The position numbers and the translations under genes were made by a program. Source: Koleobacter methoxysyntrophicus (GTDB lineage Bacteria; Bacillota; Thermosediminibacteria; Koleobacterales; Koleobacteraceae). Taken from it: DNA of 64,000 nucleotides. Each line of letters opens with the position of its first letter. Within the stretch, counting starts at the first letter, position 1. Under the pieces are notes generated by a model, which saw only the letters and a program-made list of their open reading frames with translations, had not been told where the DNA came from and ran no database searches. Below are positions 53,162-62,127 of this stretch, in pieces. The DNA lies in NCBI RefSeq assembly GCF_017301615.1, contig NZ_CP059066.1, forward strand, positions 372,001 through 436,000, written 5' to 3'.

Positions 53162-54633
53162 CCTTCTACCTCCTCTGCAAGTTTTACGGCCCTGATGAGG
53201 GCTTCGGCCTTTTTCTGAGTCTCTTCGTATTCCCTTTCGGGGATGGAATCCGCGACTATTCCCGCCCCTGCCTGAATATATGCTTTATTGCCCTTCATGA
53301 CTATGGTGCGTATGATTATGCAGGAATCCATCCCGCCCCTGAAATTAAGGTTTACCACAGCCCCTGCATAGGGGCCCCTTTTATTTGTCTCCAGCTCCTC
53401 AATGATTTCCATAGCCCTGATTTTAGGTGCTCCCGACACCGTTCCCGCCGGGAAACAGGCCTTTAATGCATCGAGACAGTTCAAATTCTCCAGCAGTTCA
53501 CCTTCGACTTCAGAAACCAGGTGTATCACATGGGAAAATCTCTCCACTTCCATAAACCTCTTTACATTTACGGAACCGAACTTCGATACCCTCCCCAGGT
53601 CATTCCTGCTCAAATCCACCAGCATCAGGTGCTCCGCCCGTTCCTTCTCATCTGCCAGCAGTTCCTTTTCCATTTCTCTATCCATACCGGGTTCATTGAA
53701 TCGGGGCCTTGTTCCGGCGATCGGGTTTGTTGTAACCCGGTTACCGTCTACCTTGACCAGCAGTTCCGGAGAGGACCCGATAAGCTTTACTTCCCCGAAA
53801 TCCATAAAAAACATATAAGGTGAGGGGTTAACCTCCTTTAGGGCTTTAAATATCCTTAAAGGGTCAATCCTTATTTCAGCTTCTAACCTCCTTGATATTA
53901 CAATCTGGATAGCATCCCCTGCTTCGATATATTCCTTTGCCCTGACGACGGCCTTTTCGAAATCTTCCCTGGCAATGTTTGTTTTGAACTGAATAGGCTG
54001 AAAGAATTTGCCTTTATCCTTTCTTTTATCCTGCAGTTTCCCATTCCCGGCCTCACTTTTAAGGGTGGTAATTATACCGTCTATGTTTCTAACAGCCTTT
54101 AAATATGCCTCTTTCATGTCATTGCTATCACTTATTCCATCAAGAAGGCAGTTTGATATTACCCTGATAGCCCTTAGGTGATTATCGAATACTATCACAT
54201 TTCCCGGGAAAATCATCACGGCATCGGGTATATTCAGGTCATCGTGGTTTAAATCAGGAAGCCTTTCTATATGTCTTACGGCATCATAACTGAAAAAACC
54301 TATAATCCCCGGGTAATCATCAGGGAGCTCGTTATAACCGACAGGTTTTAATCTTTCCGTTACATCTTTCAGGTCTTCAAAGGGGTCCGAGGTCCCGCCT
54401 TTTCCCGATTCACCCCTTATAAAAACTTTAACCGGGTTTATGCAGATGTAAGAAAACCTCCCATTTTTCTCCCCCCTTTCAACCTTTTCAAAGTAACATG
54501 AAAATCCAGTTCCCTTAAGCCTTTCATAAACATCCACAGGTGTTTGATAATCCCCGTCATAATCCCTGTATACGGGTATGAGGTTCCCCTGTTCAGCCAT
54601 TGATAAGAATTCCCGATATGTCGGTTTATGCAT
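53158..54633 (-). CDS. trpE: Anthranilate synthase component I
   Basis: TrpE uses chorismate and ammonia to make anthranilate. The 491 residues include the regulatory N-terminus (ending near 150) and the chorismate domain with PSPYMFFMDFG, GSSPELLVKV, PIAGTRPR, EHLMLVDLSRNDLGRV and AGTVSGAPKIRAME. It is the first gene of the operon, under T-box control. ATG 54633 follows GAGGAGGG. Confidence 0.97.
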   Translation of the reverse strand: MHKPTYREFLSMAEQGNLIPVYRDYDGDYQTPVDVYERLKGTGFSCYFEKVERGEKNGRFSYICINPVKVFIRGESGKGGTSDPFEDLKDVTERLKPVGYNELPDDYPGIIGFFSYDAVRHIERLPDLNHDDLNIPDAVMIFPGNVIVFDNHLRAIRVISNCLLDGISDSNDMKEAYLKAVRNIDGIITTLKSEAGNGKLQDKRKDKGKFFQPIQFKTNIAREDFEKAVVRAKEYIEAGDAIQIVISRRLEAEIRIDPLRIFKALKEVNPSPYMFFMDFGEVKLIGSSPELLVKVDGNRVTTNPIAGTRPRFNEPGMDREMEKELLADEKERAEHLMLVDLSRNDLGRVSKFGSVNVKRFMEVERFSHVIHLVSEVEGELLENLNCLDALKACFPAGTVSGAPKIRAMEIIEELETNKRGPYAGAVVNLNFRGGMDSCIIIRTIVMKGNKAYIQAGAGIVADSIPEREYEETQKKAEALIRAVKLAEEVEG

Positions 54634-54657
54634 GACAATCCCTCCTCTAAAACAAAA

Positions 54658-54775
54658 AACCTTTCATCCCTCTTAAGGACGAAAGGTTTACTTCCGCGGT
54701 GCCACCTATATTGGACTTCTATCTGAGGATAGAGCCCCCCTCTAAGGTACGGGCTGTTGAATCTCATCTAAAACA
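54658..54775 (-). promoter_or_regulatory. Second T-box antiterminator/terminator module (no stem I)
   Basis: A repeat of the 3' half of the upstream T-box. It has a stem III-like part (AGCCCGTACC), the T-box sequence GGTGGCACCGCGG at 54694-54706, and a terminator (54658-54687) with a following TTTTTTG. It lies directly before trpE. There is no room for a second stem I, so it must share the upstream one or sense tRNA only by its acceptor end. Confidence 0.85.
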
Positions 54776-55080
54776 AAAACCTTTCATCCCATGGGACGAA
54801 AGGTTTTTTCGCGGTGCCACCCAAGCTGAATTCCGTTTAATTCCGTTTATATCTAAAACAGAATCCCTCTTTAAAGGTACGGGCTAAGATTCACAACAGC
54901 CGATACCCCCTTCCTTTTTACGGTGGAAGTCTCCGGCCTCACCTACTCGGGTATGCCCTTTCGGCTGGCAGCTCCCGGGCCCATTCAGCTATGCCCGTAT
55001 ACACCGGTCTCCCACTGTCACCGGCTCGCTTGGTATCGGTCGGCATACCTACTCTTCCCGTTCAAAGCCTTTAAAACTTT
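54776..55080 (-). promoter_or_regulatory. Tryptophan T-box riboswitch, complete leader
   Basis: The minus-strand leader has a stem I starting AACGGGAAGAGTAGG with the AGTGGGAGACCGG distal loop. The specifier loop reads GAA-UGG-G, with the UGG (Trp) codon at 54981-54983 on the 3' side. Stem II sequences and a stem III follow, then the T-box GGGTGGCACCGCG (54810-54822), which pairs with the uncharged tRNA-Trp end. A terminator (54778-54805) closes it. Low Trp-tRNA charging favours antitermination and trp expression. Confidence 0.93.
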
Positions 55081-55341
55081 TTATGTTATTGATATAGATT
55101 TTAGCATTTTATTTTTGTGATGTCAATTGAAATTTTTGTACGGTATTTACCCATGTACTTGCATTCTATGCCATATTGTTTGGCAGGACAAAGCTTCTTT
55201 AATGTTCCATGTTTTTTCTCTTTTTTTCTGCGTTGTTAGTTATGTTTTTCGCGAAATGCTGCATTTATTATTGCAATTTAGTTTTTTTCTAATTTTTCTA
55301 ATATTATTAAAAAAGTAGATCATCTAAAGTAATTACTCTTA
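55081..55341. other. A/T-rich gap between trp leader and VapC gene
   Basis: No coding frame is supported. It probably contains the trp promoter near the leader start, but no hexamers are given with confidence. Confidence 0.5.
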
Positions 55342-55758
55342 TTATTTCTCTTTTACATTTTTAAGTTTCAAATCATTAGTTATAAAAAAATCTGCTTTTT
55401 CTACAATTCCCGTTGCTAAATATATTGCATCAGGTGTTTTTAATTTATAATTAGCCCGCAATTCCGCTGCTACTATTGAGACACTTTTATTAACATTTTT
55501 TATAGTCAAATTAGGAAATGTAGAAAGAAAAACTCTATACGTATCCACTAATACTTGATTTTTTTCTTGTATAGGCTTTGATAATATTTCTGTATATATT
55601 ATTGAGGAGGTCACTCCATATGCCTGACCTTTTTGAATCTTTTCAAAAATTGTTTTCGCAGGGGAAAGATATTTTTCATTCTTTTCCATTAAATAAATAA
55701 AAAGATTTGCATCCAAAGCAAGGTATTTATTGTTCAATTGTTCTATTATCTGTCCCAT
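55342..55758 (-). CDS. PIN-domain toxin (VapC-like)
   Basis: The 138-residue protein has the PIN catalytic acids Asp16 (LALDANLF), Glu57 (IIYTEIL), Asp110 (KTPDAIY) and Asp129 (FITNDLK), so it is an intact RNase toxin of the VapC type. It overlaps the antitoxin gene by 13 nt, as is usual for VapBC pairs. The pair stands near an IS and a methyltransferase in a variable zone. Confidence 0.88.
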   Translation of the reverse strand: MGQIIEQLNNKYLALDANLFIYLMEKNEKYLSPAKTIFEKIQKGQAYGVTSSIIYTEILSKPIQEKNQVLVDTYRVFLSTFPNLTIKNVNKSVSIVAAELRANYKLKTPDAIYLATGIVEKADFFITNDLKLKNVKEK

Positions 55759-55994
55759 TCGTCTCTCATTTCTTCAATATATTTTGTTCCCCCTGCTTCT
55801 TTCCACATTTCTTCTCCTAATCCCATTAAAGCCTCAACATAAGATTCGGGACGTTTCATAATTATCAATTCGCCTTTGATTTCATCATATTCCCAAATTA
55901 AATCATCACCTAATTTTTCTATTATCAACTTAATTGTATCAATTGGAATTATAATCCTATTAAGTTTTTGTATTTCTGAAATTGATTTAGCCAT
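55746..55994 (-). CDS. AbrB/MazE-like antitoxin (VapB-like)
   Basis: The 82-residue antitoxin has an AbrB-type N-terminus (LNRIIIPIDTIKLIIEKLG) and a C-terminal tail (EEMWKEAGGTKYIEEMRDEW) that binds the toxin. It binds the promoter and represses the pair. Its upstream promoter lies next to the left copy of the 138-bp repeat. Confidence 0.82.
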   Translation of the reverse strand: MAKSISEIQKLNRIIIPIDTIKLIIEKLGDDLIWEYDEIKGELIIMKRPESYVEALMGLGEEMWKEAGGTKYIEEMRDEWDR

Positions 55995-56028
55995 TTTTAC
56001 ACCACCACTTACGACTCTTTTTCTTATA

Positions 56029-56166
56029 TTTTATCATACTTTCTTTACTATTGAAACAAAAACAATTTTATTGCAGAGCTGAAGAGCGAAAATATTTTTT
56101 TAGGAATTTCACCCCATATAGTTTATTTTTTAGACTATGGAGGTAGAAATTCCAGCTTTAGTTCAC
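56029..56166. repeat. Left copy of 138-bp direct repeat flanking the IS
   Basis: Identical over 138 nt to 58126-58263. It directly abuts the IS left end. It is interpreted as a target site duplication. Confidence 0.93.
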
Positions 56167-56317
56167 CCTAGTTTTGCAGTAATTTAATAAACCCAATCCG
56201 AAATAAATCCTTGCAACCAGTAAAATTGCAGGGATTTATTTTGTCAAATTTTTAGATATATATAGTTGCCAATTGTTGATAATTATGGTATAATAACTAT
56301 AAAATGGAGGTGTTGCC

Positions 56318-58027
56318 ATGTATCTTCAAATAGGCACCAGCAACGGCCGTCGTTATCTGGCAATCGTTCAGGGCTATAGGGATCCTGTAACAAAAAAAGT
56401 TAGGCACAAAACGGTCAAATCTTTAGGATATCTTGATGAGCTTAAAAAGCAGTATCCCGATCCTATTGCCCATTTTAAGAGTGTTGCCGAGGAAATGAAC
56501 AAAAAAGCGGCTTTAGAAAAACAGCCCGTCACAATCAGCCTCGATCCGAAAGAAACTTTGAAAGAAAAACAGGTTAACCGCAAAAATATTGGCTACGCTG
56601 CTCTTAGTAAAATTTACCATGAACTTGGTCTTAATACTTTTTTTTATAACAAATCAAGGGCATTTAAATCTAAGTTCAACACAAACAATATTATGAAGCT
56701 CCTCATTTTCTCCCGCATCCTTGCTCCTGCCTCTAAGAAAAAAACCTATGAGGAGAAAGACCGCTATTTCGAGAATACCGATTTCTCATTAGATGATATT
56801 TATCGCTGTCTCTCGCAGGTTGTCACTTTTAAAGATGAACTGCAGTTACATCTGCACCGGCAGATGAAAAATAAGTTTGGCAGAAGCACCGAACTGGTCT
56901 ATTACGATGTTACAAATTACTACTTTGAGATCGACAGGCAGGACGAGATGAGAAAAAAGGGTGTTTCAAAAGAACATCGCCCGGATCCGATCATACAGAT
57001 GGGGCTGCTCATGGACACAAAGGGTATTCCTATTAAGTATGACCTTTTTCCGGGCAACACTAATGACTGCGAGACTCTAATGCCGGTTTTGGGCAGAGTG
57101 AAAAAAGATTATGAAGTGGGCCGCATTATTATTGTGGCGGACAAGGGGGTCAACACAGCAGATAATATCGCCTTCTGCCTTGCTAAGGGTGATGGGTATA
57201 TCTATTCGCAGACGGTGCGCGGTGGGAATAAGGAGCTAAAAGATTACGTCCTTAGCGAATCTGGATACCGCCAGATCGGAGACGGTTACAAGGTTAAGTC
57301 CAGGATTTATCCACGTGAAATTGCTGTCAGCAATTCAAAAGGAGGTAGAACCAAGGTCCGCATTGACGAAAAGCAGGTCGTGTTTTACAGCGCTGACTAT
57401 GACCGTAAAGCAAAGGCCGACCGTGAAGGTACCATTATGAAAGCCAGGGACCTGGTAAAAAACCCTTCAAAATACAACAAAGCTACCTCTTACGGAGCAG
57501 CTAAATATGTGAAAAACCTTGTTTTCGACCCGAAAACAGGTGAGATCCTGACAACAAAGCAAAGGCCCGTATTCGATGAGGAAAAATTGCGTGAGGAAGA
57601 GAAGTTCGACGGTTATTACGCTATCGTCACGAGCGAGTGGAAGATGAGCGATGAAGAGATTATCGAAATCTACCGCGGACTCTGGCGGATCGAAGAGGCG
57701 TTTAAAGTAACAAAAAGCGATCTTGAGGCCCGGCCTGTTTATCTTTCTCGCAATGACCACATACAGGCACATTTCCTTATCTGTTTCGTCGCTCTTGTTA
57801 TTGCCCGCCTGTTGGCGCTGCTCCTCGGAAACAAATACTCTATCACAAGGATTGTGGAAAGCCTGAATAAAGCATCAGGAAGCCGTCTTGAAGAAAACTG
57901 GTATGTCTTCGACTATGCCGATGAGATAACAAGTGCAATCACTGAAATACTGGGGGTGGATCTCAGCCGCAAATACCTTAGGTTGGGGGATATAAAAAAA
58001 ATTTTGGGAGCTACGAAAAAAACTTAA
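56318..58027 (+). CDS. IS1634-family DDE transposase
   Basis: The 569-residue transposase has the IS4-group DDE triad. The first Asp is in YYDVTNYYFE (about residue 196), the second in IIVADKGVNT (about 273), and Glu in YRGLWRIEEAF (about 458). It shows an N-terminal DUF-like region with TVKSLGYLDEL. The frame is full length with no breaks, so it is probably active. ATG 56318 follows AAATGGAGG, and a TATAAT lies near 56290. Confidence 0.94.
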   Translation: MYLQIGTSNGRRYLAIVQGYRDPVTKKVRHKTVKSLGYLDELKKQYPDPIAHFKSVAEEMNKKAALEKQPVTISLDPKETLKEKQVNRKNIGYAALSKIYHELGLNTFFYNKSRAFKSKFNTNNIMKLLIFSRILAPASKKKTYEEKDRYFENTDFSLDDIYRCLSQVVTFKDELQLHLHRQMKNKFGRSTELVYYDVTNYYFEIDRQDEMRKKGVSKEHRPDPIIQMGLLMDTKGIPIKYDLFPGNTNDCETLMPVLGRVKKDYEVGRIIIVADKGVNTADNIAFCLAKGDGYIYSQTVRGGNKELKDYVLSESGYRQIGDGYKVKSRIYPREIAVSNSKGGRTKVRIDEKQVVFYSADYDRKAKADREGTIMKARDLVKNPSKYNKATSYGAAKYVKNLVFDPKTGEILTTKQRPVFDEEKLREEEKFDGYYAIVTSEWKMSDEEIIEIYRGLWRIEEAFKVTKSDLEARPVYLSRNDHIQAHFLICFVALVIARLLALLLGNKYSITRIVESLNKASGSRLEENWYVFDYADEITSAITEILGVDLSRKYLRLGDIKKILGATKKT

Positions 58028-58056
58028 AATCTACAACATTTTTTTGTGTAATTAAT

Positions 58057-58097
58057 AAGCCGCTAAGACCTTAGATAATAAGGGCTTGGCGGCTTTT
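58057..58097 (+). terminator. Transposase terminator
   Basis: AAGCCGCTAAG (58057-58067) pairs with CTTGGCGGCTT (58085-58095), one G-U pair included, followed by TTTTGTT. It lies inside the IS right end. Confidence 0.8.
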
Positions 58098-58125
58098 GTT
58101 ACCAAACTTAACTGCAAAAGTTAGG

Positions 58126-58263
58126 TTTTATCATACTTTCTTTACTATTGAAACAAAAACAATTTTATTGCAGAGCTGAAGAGCGAAAATATTTTTTTAG
58201 GAATTTCACCCCATATAGTTTATTTTTTAGACTATGGAGGTAGAAATTCCAGCTTTAGTTCAC
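58126..58263. repeat. Right copy of 138-bp direct repeat flanking the IS
   Basis: Identical to 56029-56166. It begins right after the IS end and merges into non-repeated DNA at 58264. Confidence 0.93.
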
Positions 58264-58833
58264 ATTCATTATCAAATGAAGTATAAAATATCTCCTGAAT
58301 TCAGCAGCACAATATAAATACAGGCATGCCAAAAAAGCCGCGCTACCGACCTGGAAAGAACTTTTGTATTTTTTCAGCGATATTTTTTTATGCTACAAAC
58401 TCCAATTTCCACATAAATTTCTTTTCTCTCGCTTTTTTAATCCGATATCAGCTAATGTTGATACTTCAACCGCTATATTTACCAGGTTCCCCTCATTTAG
58501 TTTGATATATACCTTTTCCTCATCTTCCCTCATTTCGCGATGTTGTTTCATGTAAATCTACATAGAAATTTTAAAGATTTTCACTCAAAATGGCCGCTGT
58601 AAAACCGGAACGGGTTTTCTTTCACGCTGGATATGGATTACCTTAATCCCTTTGCATTTATTATATCACAATCGGTTTATTATTTTTTCTGTAGCAAGCA
58701 GGAATTTTTATAATATAAACTGAATTAGTTCCATACGGCTTTAACCTTCATATTTAACTTCATATTGAGTCTTTTAATTTATGGAAAAAGCAGAAGAATT
58801 CTTGAAATTAATAGGAGGTTTTAAATAGGTGCG
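58264..58833. other. Variable intergenic stretch between IS and methyltransferase
   Basis: This 570-nt stretch is A/T-rich. Apart from one weak minus-strand frame (58393-58551) no gene can be supported. A methyltransferase ribosome binding site, AGGAGG, lies near 58815. Confidence 0.5.
58393..58551 (-). CDS. Short hypothetical ORF or remnant (52 aa)
   Basis: The frame reads MREDEEKVYIKLNEG, then NLVNIAVEVSTLADIG and a basic end. Its amino acid mix looks coding, but there is no clear ribosome binding site and I do not recognise the family. It could be the end of an older gene disrupted by events in this zone. Confidence 0.3.
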   Translation of the reverse strand: MKQHREMREDEEKVYIKLNEGNLVNIAVEVSTLADIGLKKREKRNLCGNWSL

Positions 58834-59742
58834 ATGAACTATAAAAGAAATGGTACTAAAACGAGCTCTTTCGGTACACCGGGACGAATAAACCATGACT
58901 CCTCTAAATTTTATAATAGTAAGCTGTATCAAGGATTAAGAACTCCTAAGAAAAATGTAAAATGTATTGAAAATCAAATAGACCCTAAAAATTTGAATAA
59001 AATCTATTGCAAATCAAGTGAAGTTATGGATGAAATACCCGATTACAGCGTACATCTAATGGTTACTTCGCCCCCCTATAATGTAAAGAAAGAATATGAC
59101 GAAGATTTATCCCTAGAAGAGTACAGGTCATTACTCAGGAACGTCTTTAAAGAAACGTATAAAAAACTCGTTACCGGAGGAAGGGCATGTATCAATATAG
59201 CTAATCTGGGGAGAAAACCATACATACCTCTGCATTCATATATAATCGAAGATATGCTGGACATTGGATTTTTTATGAGAGGGGAAATTATCTGGAATAA
59301 GGCATCGAGTGCAAGCCCATCGACCGCGTGGGGGAGCTGGCTGTCAGCAGCTAATCCCGTACTGAGGGATATTCATGAATATATTTTGGTATTCTGCAAA
59401 GAGTCATTTTCCAGAAAACGGGGAACTAAGGAAAGTACAATTCAAAAGGAAGAATTCCTGGAATGGACTAAAAGTATTTGGACTTTCCCTGCCGTTTCTG
59501 CTAAGTCTGTCGGGCATCCAGCGCCATTCCCCGAAGAACTGCCCCACAGATTAATTCAACTCTATACTTTTAAAGGAGAAGTTGTTCTAGATCCATTTTG
59601 CGGCAGCGGAACAACATGCCTCGCAGCCCTTAAAGGTGGGAGGTATTATATCGGATATGATATAAACCCAGATTACGTTGAACTAGCCAATAACCGCATC
59701 AATAATTCCTTAAAGCAGTTAAGCCTATTTGATGAAAATTAA
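58834..59742 (+). CDS. Orphan N4/N6 DNA methyltransferase (probably m4C)
   Basis: The 302-residue enzyme has the catalytic motif TSPPYNV near residue 76 and, later, the AdoMet motif DPFCGSGTTCLAALKGG near 252, so it is a beta-class (motif IV before motif I) methyltransferase. The SPPY form is typical for N4-cytosine, whereas m6A enzymes usually have DPPY. No restriction enzyme gene is in the window. It is therefore orphan, or the partner was lost. ATG 58834 is preceded by GGAGG about 14 nt upstream, which is a long spacing. Confidence 0.9.
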   Translation: MNYKRNGTKTSSFGTPGRINHDSSKFYNSKLYQGLRTPKKNVKCIENQIDPKNLNKIYCKSSEVMDEIPDYSVHLMVTSPPYNVKKEYDEDLSLEEYRSLLRNVFKETYKKLVTGGRACINIANLGRKPYIPLHSYIIEDMLDIGFFMRGEIIWNKASSASPSTAWGSWLSAANPVLRDIHEYILVFCKESFSRKRGTKESTIQKEEFLEWTKSIWTFPAVSAKSVGHPAPFPEELPHRLIQLYTFKGEVVLDPFCGSGTTCLAALKGGRYYIGYDINPDYVELANNRINNSLKQLSLFDEN

Positions 59743-59829
59743 GAGGCCCGTCTTTAATTGGATAGAGCGGCAGATTAAAAGGGCAGCTGTTGTTCACATC
59801 TTAAAATCATGCTTTTCTCTGCTATTTAG

Positions 59830-59869
59830 CTGTAAGAATGAGCAGTTTAATAACTGCTCATTCTTACAG
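59830..59869. terminator. Bidirectional 18-bp perfect terminator hairpin
   Basis: CTGTAAGAATGAGCAGTT (59830-59847) pairs fully with AACTGCTCATTCTTACAG (59852-59869) around a TAAT loop. A T-rich tract follows on the + strand. It separates the convergent methyltransferase and aminotransferase genes. Confidence 0.88.
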
Positions 59870-59910
59870 TCTATTTTTCTGTCAAAATTTAAGAGATCCA
59901 AGCCTACCTT

Positions 59911-61095
59911 TTAGAGGTCTTTGGAAAACACCTCATTGGCAGCTGCAACCCCTGCACCGGGCCGGATTGAAAAGCCCTGGGCTCTTAAAGCCGACTCAAG
60001 GGCAGAAAGCACAAGGAATACGTTATTTTTCGTTGAGGAATGGCCCATCAGGCCAATTCTCCATATCTTGCCTTTAAGGTCTCCCAGGCCGCCTCCTATC
60101 TCTATATTAAATCTTTCAAGGAGGTATTTCCTGACCTTTACATCATCCACACCTTCAGGGACCTTCACTGCATTCAGGCTGGGCAGACGGTGCCCCTCCT
60201 GGGCAAACATCTCGAGACCCATAGCTTCTATACCCGCTACCAGGGCATTGGAGTTGGTTATGTGCCTTTTGAACCTGTTCTTTAGACCCTCTTCATGGAT
60301 TATCCTCAGAGACTCTCTCAAGGCATAGATCATGCTGATGGGAGCGGTATGGTGATAGAATCGTTCCTTGCCCCAGTAATTCTGGATCATCGTGAGGTCA
60401 AGATACCAGCTCTGCACCTTTGTTTTTCTTGTTCTCAGCACCTCCATAACCCTGTCGCTGAAAGTAACGGGAGAAAGCCCAGGAGGGCAGCTTAAACATT
60501 TCTGGGTTCCGCTGTAACATGCATCTATACCCCACTCATCAACCTTAACTTCCACACCTCCCAGGGAGGTTACGGCATCTACCAGGAGCAGGGCATCGTA
60601 ATTTTTCACTATCCGGGATATTTCCTCTATGGGCTGTTTTACGCCTGTGGAGGTTTCGGCATGGACTATGGCAACCAGCTTGGCTCCTGACCCTTTTAAG
60701 GCATCTTCCACACTCTCCGGTTCGATTATTCTGCCCCATTCACCTTCAACGGTTATAACCTGGGCCCCACAGCGTTCTGCAATGTCAGCCATGCGCTGTC
60801 CGAAGAGTCCATTTATGCACACAACTGCCTTATCGCCGGGTTCAAGGAGATTTACCAGGGCAGTTTCCATACCTGCACTCCCTGTTCCCGACATGGGGAT
60901 TGTAAGGGTATTTTTTGTCTGGAATACTTCCCGTAAAAGCTCCATAGTATCGTTCATTATCTCCAGAAAATCGGGGTCCAGGTGGCCCACAAGAGGCGTG
61001 GCCATGGCTTTCAATACACGCGGATGGACATTGCTGGGCCCCGGCCCCAACAGCACCCTTTCTCCGGGGTTAAGCTCCCCATAAGTTTTTGTCAT
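59911..61095 (-). CDS. Class V aminotransferase (alanine-glyoxylate/serine-pyruvate type)
   Basis: The 394-residue PLP enzyme has GPGPSNVHPRVLKAM at the start, the PLP lysine at 199 in SGTQKCLSCPPG, and the Asp in LLLVDAVTSLGG. This is the AGXT-like subgroup that transfers amino groups from alanine or serine to glyoxylate. The start ATG 61095 is 6 nt after GGAGGG. Next to a HOGA-like aldolase, which releases glyoxylate, it could make glycine from glyoxylate. A phosphonate or cysteine-related role is less likely. Confidence 0.87.
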   Translation of the reverse strand: MTKTYGELNPGERVLLGPGPSNVHPRVLKAMATPLVGHLDPDFLEIMNDTMELLREVFQTKNTLTIPMSGTGSAGMETALVNLLEPGDKAVVCINGLFGQRMADIAERCGAQVITVEGEWGRIIEPESVEDALKGSGAKLVAIVHAETSTGVKQPIEEISRIVKNYDALLLVDAVTSLGGVEVKVDEWGIDACYSGTQKCLSCPPGLSPVTFSDRVMEVLRTRKTKVQSWYLDLTMIQNYWGKERFYHHTAPISMIYALRESLRIIHEEGLKNRFKRHITNSNALVAGIEAMGLEMFAQEGHRLPSLNAVKVPEGVDDVKVRKYLLERFNIEIGGGLGDLKGKIWRIGLMGHSSTKNNVFLVLSALESALRAQGFSIRPGAGVAAANEVFSKDL

Positions 61096-61183
61096 TTTCA
61101 TCCCTCCATTTCCGTAAAAATATCCTATAAAACTCAATGAAACTGCCGGCTGCAGTCTTCATACCTTAATACTGCCGCCAAAC

Positions 61184-62068
61184 TTATATAAGGCCCGCAG
61201 TTTCCAAAATCCTTCTTACAGCAGCCTTCCCTTCGTCATCCAGCGGTAATAAGGGGCTTCTGGGAGGCCCGCCGTAATATCCAAGCATATCCATGGCTGC
61301 CTTCAACCCTGCGATTCCGTAGGTAGCCGTCACTGCCGTGTTTACAGGAAGCATCCTCCTGTAAATATCCCTGGCTTCAGTATGTCTTCCCGCTTTGAAG
61401 AGATTGTATACATCCACACATTCAGCAGGGGCTATATTAGCAAGGGCAAGAACCCCGCCGGCGGCCCCTATGGCCAGCGCAGGGTAAAGGGCTCCTGCTG
61501 TTCCCACCAGGACGTTGAACCCTTCTTCGACCCTATTGAGAATCTCCCCTATCTGGGCTACATTTCCGGTGCTGTCTTTTATGCCAACTATGTTCGGGTG
61601 TTTGGACAGCTCGGCTACCAGGTCAGGTGCCATATTTACACCGGTATATTTCGGCACATTATAAAGTAAAACAGGTATCTTTGAATTATCGGCAATCATA
61701 GAGTAATGATTGAAGAGCACCTTTTTATTCATCTTATCTGAGTAATAGCAGGGGGTAACAACAAGGGCAGCTGCTGCCCCGGCATCGGCAGCGGCATTCG
61801 TAAGGGCAATTGTTTCCCTAGTGGATTCACAACCTGTTCCGGCTATTATCTTTTTCCCGCCGGGAACAGTTTTGGCTGCCCTTTCTATAAGCTTCAGCTT
61901 TTCTTCTGCCGTCAAAAACACATACTCCCCATTAGAACCGAAGATTACGAAGCCGGCCAGGCCCGTCCTGCTCCACTTTTCTAAGTTCTCCTCGAATCTG
62001 TCATAGCTCACCTCCCCCCTCTCATCAAACGGGGTAACCACAGGGGGATATATGCCTGAAAAATCCAT
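61184..62068 (-). CDS. DapA-family aldolase, close to 4-hydroxy-2-oxoglutarate aldolase
   Basis: The 294-residue TIM-barrel aldolase has the Schiff-base lysine at 164 in GIKDSTGN, Tyr136 in VLLYNVP, and the GSNGEYVFLT loop. The start SGIYPPVVTPF, the TGCESTRETI, VTPCYY and GYYGGPPRSPL motifs resemble mammalian HOGA1 more than dapA. HOGA splits 4-hydroxy-2-oxoglutarate into pyruvate and glyoxylate in hydroxyproline breakdown. The neighbour is a glyoxylate-type aminotransferase. A DapA or sialic-acid lyase role is the main alternative. ATG 62068 follows AAAGGAGG. Confidence 0.8.
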   Translation of the reverse strand: MDFSGIYPPVVTPFDERGEVSYDRFEENLEKWSRTGLAGFVIFGSNGEYVFLTAEEKLKLIERAAKTVPGGKKIIAGTGCESTRETIALTNAAADAGAAAALVVTPCYYSDKMNKKVLFNHYSMIADNSKIPVLLYNVPKYTGVNMAPDLVAELSKHPNIVGIKDSTGNVAQIGEILNRVEEGFNVLVGTAGALYPALAIGAAGGVLALANIAPAECVDVYNLFKAGRHTEARDIYRRMLPVNTAVTATYGIAGLKAAMDMLGYYGGPPRSPLLPLDDEGKAAVRRILETAGLI

Positions 62069-62127
62069 CTTATTCCTCCTTTCACAACGCCCATTTGGTT
62101 AGGCTTTACACTATGCTTTTTCACATA

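Larger units (their letters stand above)
56167..58125 (+). mobile_element. IS1634-family insertion sequence, 1959 bp
   Basis: The element runs from CCTAGTTTTGCAG on the left to its imperfect inverse CTGCAAAAGTTAGG on the right. It contains one transposase gene. Identical 138-bp direct repeats flank it on both sides with no gap. The IS1634 family is known for long, variable target duplications, which fits. Identity of the repeats suggests a recent insertion. Confidence 0.92.

Noticed and set aside
54660-55120. Small open frames in the trp leader
   Set aside because: They are on the opposite strand or inside T-box stems. The T-box explains the conservation.
56029-58263. The 138-bp repeats as part of a larger composite transposon or CRISPR-like array
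   Set aside because: Only two copies exist, they abut the IS ends exactly, and long target duplications are known for IS1634.
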